Assembly (NCBI GenBank): GCA_009881125.1
Contig: WXFH01000033.1
Span: 1 to 28,337 of the forward strand
DNA length: 28,337 bases
From: Acidaminobacter sp.
GTDB taxonomy: Bacteria; Bacillota_A; Clostridia; Peptostreptococcales; Acidaminobacteraceae
Direction of reading: 5' to 3'
Part shown: positions 23,781-28,337 of the stretch, piece after piece
Layout of the letters: every line of letters starts with the position of its first letter
Position numbering within the stretch: the first letter of the stretch is position 1
The notes under the pieces: generated by a model
What the model saw: the letters and a program-made list of their open reading frames with translations, nothing else
Databases searched by the model: none
Told to the model about the DNA's origin: nothing
Translations under genes and position numbers: made by a program

Positions 23781-25130
23781 TTATAGATTGGGGAAAAATT
23801 TCTTCAGATCGATAGCGTCGTATCCAGGGATGCGGGCTTTCTCAAAGCCTTTGCCCGCCTCGCCCAGTGGTTTCGTCGCATCGATACCGACTTTGTCAGA
23901 CGTCATCTCAAGCAGGTGGGAAGGATCGAGGCCTGTTCCATTTGCGCCCGGGATTATGAAAACGTCCTTGGACGCCTGAACCCTTGCAGCTAAAGCGCCT
24001 TCCACATCTCCCGGATCAAAGACGTCAATGTCATCATCCACGATGACCACGTGCTTGATATCCTTACTGCTGCCCAGTGCCGCGATCGCTGCCGCTTTCC
24101 CGTCACCCGGACTTTTTTTGCTGATGGACACCACGGCGTGAAATCTGCAGCCTGCGCCAATAGTCACGTTGACATCCTTGACCTTGACAATCCTTGAGAC
24201 GTGGGCATAAACCTCCATGTCGCGGATCAGACCGTTGCTTAGGTGCTCCTCTTTACACGGCGCGGAAATCTGGAAAATTGGCTGATTTCGGTGCATGACC
24301 GCGCTGACGCGGATGACCGGGTGCTTGGCGACAGCGCCGTAGTAACCCATAAGTTCACCGAACGGCCCCTCCGTGACTTCCTCATTGTAAGGAATAACCC
24401 CTTCAATGACGATTTCAGCATAAGCCGGCACTTCGAGATCCACAGTCTGGCATTTAACGACTTCCAGGGGTTCCCCTCTGAGTCCGCCGTCATAGTCATA
24501 CTTGTCAACGCCGTAAAGATCACTGCCGAGCTGTGACGCCAGGCAGAAATAGTAGTCATAGCCAAGGACGACCGCAACTTCCAGGTTCTTCTTCTGCGCA
24601 CGCGCTTGCTTTATTTTATCACTTAAAAAGGGCGACGTCACCAAAGCACTTATATTATTGCCGCCGTTAAACTGAAAACGCCTGATAGACGTATAGATCT
24701 TGCCATCATCCGGGTCACGAACAACCATAACACCAGCGGTTATAAAACTGGATGAGTCTAGCTCGTGAAACGTCGGAAGCGGGAAGATCTTGCCAAGGTC
24801 AATATTTCTCGTTATTATATTTTCTTTGACCGGACCGTCGGAAAGCAGTCTTGGAGGTATAGTCCGGTTGACTGCGTTCATGTATTTGAAAAGTCGCTCC
24901 TCTCGTGTTGTCCCCGTGAAATCATAAAACATTTCCCGGTCGCCAAACATGCCGCCAATTATTGGCATTTTGTGGCCTTTAACACGATTGAAAAGTACCG
25001 GCGTCGTATTGCCCAGTTTTTCGAGAATCCCGCCAATTTCAAATTTCGGGTCCGCCTCAACATTGCACTCCAGGAGTCCGTAACGATCCCGAAGGTTGCC
25101 GAGGCACGCTCTGAGCATTTGTTTTTCCAA
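23781..25130 (-). CDS. UbiD-family prenyl-FMN-dependent decarboxylase
   Basis: About 449 residues, the normal UbiD length. The catalytic set is visible: an Arg in SIRRFQ near residue 150 and EGPFGE near 254-259, matching the Glu-Arg-Glu network of Fdc1 and UbiD. The family decarboxylates aromatic, heteroaromatic and acrylic acids reversibly. In this locus 4-amino-5-imidazolecarboxylate is an attractive substrate, giving 4-aminoimidazole. A UbiX gene lies just upstream to supply the cofactor. Start: AAGGAGG (25145-25139) is eight bases from TTG at 25130, while a GTG at 25139 overlaps the binding site itself, so I choose TTG. UbiD for quinones is unlikely given the context. Confidence 0.88.
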   Translation of the reverse strand: MEKQMLRACLGNLRDRYGLLECNVEADPKFEIGGILEKLGNTTPVLFNRVKGHKMPIIGGMFGDREMFYDFTGTTREERLFKYMNAVNRTIPPRLLSDGPVKENIITRNIDLGKIFPLPTFHELDSSSFITAGVMVVRDPDDGKIYTSIRRFQFNGGNNISALVTSPFLSDKIKQARAQKKNLEVAVVLGYDYYFCLASQLGSDLYGVDKYDYDGGLRGEPLEVVKCQTVDLEVPAYAEIVIEGVIPYNEEVTEGPFGELMGYYGAVAKHPVIRVSAVMHRNQPIFQISAPCKEEHLSNGLIRDMEVYAHVSRIVKVKDVNVTIGAGCRFHAVVSISKKSPGDGKAAAIAALGSSKDIKHVVIVDDDIDVFDPGDVEGALAARVQASKDVFIIPGANGTGLDPSHLLEMTSDKVGIDATKPLGEAGKGFEKARIPGYDAIDLKKFFPNL

Positions 25131-25159
25131 ATGCAGCACCTCCTTGTGAGGGGATAGGT

Positions 25160-25717
25160 TTAATGCCAGCGCTCATACAGCTTCGAATCGATCCCAAGCT
25201 GATCCAGGATCCTTCCGACCATGATGTCCACAATGTCGGCCAATGTCTCGGGCAAATGGTAGAAGCCCGGGGCTGCCGGCATAATGGTCACGCCAAGTCT
25301 GGCAAGCTTAAGCATATTTTCGAGATGAACAGCGCTGAGCGGCGTCTCCCGTGCGACGAGCACCAGTTTTCGCCCTTCTTTAATAGTAACGTCTGCAGCT
25401 CTGTGAATCAAGTTGCTGCTGATGCCGTTTGCCACAGCAGCCAAAGTGTTCATGGAGCAAGGCACAATGATCATCCCGTCAGTTTTGAACGAACCGCTGG
25501 CGATGGCGGCCGCCAAATCGTCATTCTGATAATAATAGGTCGCGAGGGATTTCACTTCCTCCAGACTGAAGTCACATTCGTGCTTCAGGTTATAGGCACC
25601 CATTTTAGAGACGACGACATGGGTTTCAACGCCCATTTGCTCCAAAGCTTTAAGGAGGGCAACTGCATAAATCATGCAGCTGCCTCCTGTAATGCCAATG
25701 ACGAGCTTTTTAGTCAA
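25160..25717 (-). CDS. ubiX: UbiX-like flavin prenyltransferase
   Basis: Makes prenylated FMN for UbiD enzymes from FMN and dimethylallyl phosphate. The 185-residue protein has GITGGS at 9-14, PCSMNTLAAVANGISSNL in the centre and the family block VARETPLSAVHLENMLKLA, followed by PAAPGFYHLP. The start is TTG at 25717; no strong ribosome binding site is seen. It begins six bases after the stop of the amidase gene, so translational coupling is likely. UbiD follows after 29 bases. Confidence 0.92.
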   Translation of the reverse strand: MTKKLVIGITGGSCMIYAVALLKALEQMGVETHVVVSKMGAYNLKHECDFSLEEVKSLATYYYQNDDLAAAIASGSFKTDGMIIVPCSMNTLAAVANGISSNLIHRAADVTIKEGRKLVLVARETPLSAVHLENMLKLARLGVTIMPAAPGFYHLPETLADIVDIMVGRILDQLGIDSKLYERWH

Positions 25718-25723
25718 AATAGG

Positions 25724-26335
25724 TTACTCGACTTTGTTCTCAGCGTCGCCGCCGCCGAGCCATGGATCTTCGCCTTTTTCCCAAGCTGCAATGTACTCAT
25801 CAAGAGACATAACTTTTGTAAAGATGGAAAGGTCGACCAGACCATGCTGGTGCATTTCTTCAGTTTTTGAAGCAACGCAGTCGCTGAGGGTGATGACTTT
25901 GTATGCGTTCGCCAGAGCGTCAGCAGCCGTGGAACGGACACAGACGTTCGTCCAAACGCCAGTGACAACAACTGTATCAAGGCTCTCTTCCTTCAGATAA
26001 AGGTCGAGGTCAGTGTGCTGGAACGCGGAGTGTCTGCGCTTCGGAATCCTGTACTCTTCGCCTTCCGGATAAAGCTCAGGAATGAAGTCTGAACCCCATG
26101 TGCCGGCAATAGCGTGGACAGGTCTGACACGGAAGTCAGCGTCATTTTTTCTGTGTGCTTCCTGGATGTGGATGAGCTGGATGTCGTCAAGTCCGCGGGC
26201 ATTGCGCTCACGTACCCAAGCAAACAGTTTCTGAAGCGGCGCAATAATGTCGTCCCCACCCGGGCAGCGAAGTGCAGCAGTTTCACCAATGAAATCGTTG
26301 AGCATGTCGATAACGACGATACCATGTCTAGGCAT
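25724..26335 (-). CDS. Isochorismatase-fold amidohydrolase (N-carbamoyl amidase type)
   Basis: A 203-residue cysteine hydrolase with the full triad: Asp10 (VVIDMLNDF), Lys99 (PKRRHSAF) and Cys132 (TNVCVRST). Relatives include N-carbamoylsarcosine amidase and ureidoacrylate amidase RutB, which convert a ureido group to an amine with release of carbon dioxide and ammonia. In this locus the matching substrate would be 4-ureido-5-imidazolecarboxylate. AAGGAGA stands before the ATG. It follows the cyclic amidohydrolase gene after 115 bases that hold a hairpin. A nicotinamidase role is possible but less fitting. Confidence 0.87.
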   Translation of the reverse strand: MPRHGIVVIDMLNDFIGETAALRCPGGDDIIAPLQKLFAWVRERNARGLDDIQLIHIQEAHRKNDADFRVRPVHAIAGTWGSDFIPELYPEGEEYRIPKRRHSAFQHTDLDLYLKEESLDTVVVTGVWTNVCVRSTAADALANAYKVITLSDCVASKTEEMHQHGLVDLSIFTKVMSLDEYIAAWEKGEDPWLGGGDAENKVE

Positions 26336-26379
26336 TTTGTCAATCTCCTTTTCTTCTGTGGTTTAGATTATGTGAGTTG

Positions 26380-26418
26380 TCTGGAGAGGCGAACCAAAAT
26401 TGGTGCCGCCTTTCCAGA
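26380..26418. repeat. Hairpin between amidohydrolase and amidase genes
   Basis: TCTGGA, one base, AGGCG (26380-26391) pairs with CGCCT, one base, TCCAGA (26407-26418), and an inner ACCA/TTGGT-type pairing continues the stem. No T run follows on the minus strand, so it is more likely a message-stabilising or processing hairpin than a terminator. Confidence 0.6.
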
Positions 26419-26450
26419 TAACTTATCAGACCATTGTGTGCTTTGTGAAA

Positions 26451-27989
26451 TTAGTCGATCACGTTGTTGAGGTTGCGTCTGTGATAGTTGTTGAAGAAGT
26501 CCGCGCCAATAGCTTTGTAATTATCAAACTGAATCTTGTTAGGAAGCACTTGAATGCTCTGGCGCTTGACGAATTGACCGAAGCCTGGCTCAACGAGAAT
26601 CTTGCCCTGAACTTCATTTGGCTCTTCATGGTAGATGGAAGTGCCGCGAAGAATGGTATGAGCGACTTTGCCTTTGAGTTTCAAGCCGTGAAGCGGTGTG
26701 TACTTGTTCTTCATGAAGGAAACATCTTTGTCAATAGTCCACTCTTTTTCAAGGTCAATAATAGTCAGGTCAGCATCAGAGCCAATGTTCATGGAGCCCT
26801 TCTTAGGGAAGAGGCCGTAGTGGATCGCAGCGCTCTTGCTCAGAACTTCAACCATTCTCTCGAGGGTAAGTCTGCCTTTGTTGTAGCCTTCGCTGACGAT
26901 GATGTTGACCATGGTCTCAGAGCCTGAGATCCCTGGGAACGCAGTCCAGATGTTCATGCCAGGTGCGTCTTTTTCAACTGCAGCATCATCATTGTCTTTG
27001 TTCGCCAGAATCTTGTATGGGGCATGGTCTGTAGCGACGAAGTCGACGCTGCCGTTTGCAAGGCCTTCCCAAAGCTCAATGTTGTCTTGAGTTGTTCTGA
27101 GCGGCGGCGCGATCTTCGCGTAAGCGCCGTATTCGGACATAGCTTCAGGCGCATTGAGTACGAGATAGTGCGGGCAAACCTCTGAAGTGACTTTGAGGCC
27201 GCGTTTCTTGGCTTCGCCAATCAGTCTTGCGCCAATGCCTGTGGACATGTGGACGACGTGGTAGCGCGCGCCTGTTTCTTCTGAGAATGCAATGCCGAGC
27301 TGGATCGCCGCTTTTTCAGCGAGCTCAAGTCTTGCTTCTGACCAAGCCGGTCCGTCGAGACGGCCTTCAGCTTGATATTTTCTAACGTAGTAGTCGCACA
27401 TAGCAAAGTTTTCTGCGTGAACGCCAACTGCGACACCGGTTTTTTCAACTGCTTTGAAGACTTCATGCATTTCCGGGTCCGTAACGCGGTTGAAGGTCGG
27501 TACAGATGGCGTCATGTAGACTTTAAACGCCAGAACGCCTGCATCTGCCTGAGCCTGGACGTCTGCCAGCTTGCCGTCGCGAACCATGTCGCCTGTTGCG
27601 CCGCCCCAGAGGCCAAAGTCAACTACAGCCTGAGGTTTGATAGCATCGAGCTTTTCGTTCATGGAGTCCACGTCGAGAACGGATCTTGGGAACGAGCAGC
27701 ATGGCATATCGATGATCGTTGTAAGACCGCCTGCTGCTGCCTGGCTGGTGCCGGTCAGGAAGGTTTCACGGTGTGTGAAGCCCGGGTCCATGTAGTGGGT
27801 ATGGGAGTCGATACAGCCCGGAAGTACCAGCTTGCCGCCGGCATCCACGTAGCGCTCAGCTTCAAGACCTTCCACAGACTCAAGGAATCCTGCAATTTTT
27901 TCATTTTTGACCAAAATATTGGTCATCAGAGTGTCGTTTCCATTCATTGCTGGAACAAGCGCGTTTTTTACAATCAAATCATACTTCAT
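26451..27989 (-). CDS. Hydantoinase/allantoinase-like cyclic amidohydrolase
   Basis: A 512-residue amidohydrolase of the dihydroorotase/allantoinase/dihydropyrimidinase branch. Metal-site residues are complete: His63 and His65 (DSHTHYMDPGFTHRE), Lys156 for carboxylation (FKVYM), His191 (VGVHAEN), His247 (VVHMST) and Asp321 (ATDHAPY). These enzymes open cyclic amide or ureide rings, so xanthine ring opening to 4-ureido-5-imidazolecarboxylate is a sensible role here. It is longer than most relatives: about 55 residues after the usual end include FFNNYHRRNLNNVID, perhaps a targeting or oligomer extension. AAAGGAGG lies before the ATG. It follows the formate-THF ligase gene by 40 bases. Confidence 0.9.
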   Translation of the reverse strand: MKYDLIVKNALVPAMNGNDTLMTNILVKNEKIAGFLESVEGLEAERYVDAGGKLVLPGCIDSHTHYMDPGFTHRETFLTGTSQAAAGGLTTIIDMPCCSFPRSVLDVDSMNEKLDAIKPQAVVDFGLWGGATGDMVRDGKLADVQAQADAGVLAFKVYMTPSVPTFNRVTDPEMHEVFKAVEKTGVAVGVHAENFAMCDYYVRKYQAEGRLDGPAWSEARLELAEKAAIQLGIAFSEETGARYHVVHMSTGIGARLIGEAKKRGLKVTSEVCPHYLVLNAPEAMSEYGAYAKIAPPLRTTQDNIELWEGLANGSVDFVATDHAPYKILANKDNDDAAVEKDAPGMNIWTAFPGISGSETMVNIIVSEGYNKGRLTLERMVEVLSKSAAIHYGLFPKKGSMNIGSDADLTIIDLEKEWTIDKDVSFMKNKYTPLHGLKLKGKVAHTILRGTSIYHEEPNEVQGKILVEPGFGQFVKRQSIQVLPNKIQFDNYKAIGADFFNNYHRRNLNNVID

Positions 27990-28029
27990 GTTAATTTGAC
28001 GCCTCCTTTTAAATGGTTGGACAGTGTTA

Positions 28030-28337
28030 TTAGAACAGACCTACAATTTCTCCGCTTTCGAGGATGTCGATGTGGTTCGCGGATGGTACCTTAGGCAGAC
28101 CAGGCATTCTCATGATCTCCCCGGCAAGGGCTACCAGGAAGCCTGCGCCAACAGACGCCTTGACTTCACGCACCGTGATTTTGAATCCGCTTGGTCTTCC
28201 AAGCTTCGTAGGGTCATCTGTCAGAGAGTACTGGGTTTTAGCCATACAGATTGGGAGGTGGCCTACGCCGTCTTCTTCAAACTTCTTAATATCCTTAAGC
28301 GCTTTCGATGTAAACTCCACACCGTCTGCCCCGTAGA
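28030..28337 (-). CDS. fhs: Formate-tetrahydrofolate ligase, C-terminal part (start outside window)
   Basis: The last 102 codons of the ligase are present and read in frame to the right window edge (YGADGVEF at the edge). LPICMAKTQYSLTDDPTKLG and FKITVREVKASVGAGFLVAL followed by MPGLPKVPSAN are hallmarks of the family C-terminus. The enzyme links formate, ATP and tetrahydrofolate; in purine-fermenting clostridia it works in the direction of ATP and formate. It is the most upstream visible gene of the purine locus, 40 bases before the cyclic amidohydrolase. Confidence 0.96.
   Translation of the reverse strand, partial: YGADGVEFTSKALKDIKKFEEDGVGHLPICMAKTQYSLTDDPTKLGRPSGFKITVREVKASVGAGFLVALAGEIMRMPGLPKVPSANHIDILESGEIVGLF

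Noticed and set aside
23781..25717. UbiD/UbiX as ubiquinone or menaquinone biosynthesis genes
   Set aside because: There are no quinone genes nearby; the pair is inside a purine/BMC operon and such pairs commonly serve other aromatic acids in anaerobes.

Overview
The window reads as chromosomal DNA of an anaerobic member of the Clostridia (Bacillota) with mid-range GC content. Supporting signs are strong AGGAGG-type ribosome binding sites, CIRCE-controlled groESL, a ThiT-type ECF thiamine transporter behind a TPP riboswitch, clostridial-type Ogg, a CadC/CadA pair and a formate-tetrahydrofolate ligase. I cannot name the species. Every supported gene lies on the minus strand, so transcription runs from high to low coordinates.

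The left part (1-12005) is a mosaic of short unrelated units. From the left edge these are: a cut gene start behind an inverted repeat (possibly an IS end); an AlbA_2/ATPase/winged-helix regulator with a helically phased operator array; thiT with its TPP riboswitch and terminator; groES-groEL with CIRCE; a cadmium/zinc cadC-cadA operon with a well-formed promoter and operator; a YtcJ-type amidohydrolase; and ogg plus a DUF554 membrane protein. The gaps hold REP-like palindromes, a 24-bp tandem array and a 145-nt nested-stem element.

The right part (12204-28337) is a long purine-degradation locus. In transcription order it encodes: formate-THF ligase (partial), a hydantoinase/allantoinase-like cyclic amidohydrolase, an isochorismatase-fold amidase, a UbiX-like flavin prenyltransferase, a UbiD-like decarboxylase, a bacterial microcompartment (BMC) shell set (three BMC-H, one BMC-P), two accessory proteins, an adenine-deaminase-like amidohydrolase, an AzgA/PbuG-type purine permease, a four-subunit molybdenum hydroxylase and a canonical adenine deaminase.

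Main interpretation (inference): the locus encodes anaerobic purine fermentation inside or around a microcompartment. Adenine deaminase makes hypoxanthine and the Mo hydroxylase makes xanthine. The cyclic amidohydrolase opens xanthine to 4-ureido-5-imidazolecarboxylate. The isochorismatase-fold enzyme removes the carbamoyl group, and UbiD (with prenyl-FMN from UbiX) decarboxylates the aminoimidazole carboxylate. The divergent AdeC paralog deaminates 4-aminoimidazole. The C1 unit ends at formate-THF ligase with ATP formation. This matches step for step the classical clostridial xanthine pathway (Barker and Rabinowitz era biochemistry). Published BMC surveys have, as I recall, labelled similar loci as predicted xanthine utilisation. 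Imidazolonase, formimino-transferase and a trimeric shell protein are not visible and may lie beyond the right edge.
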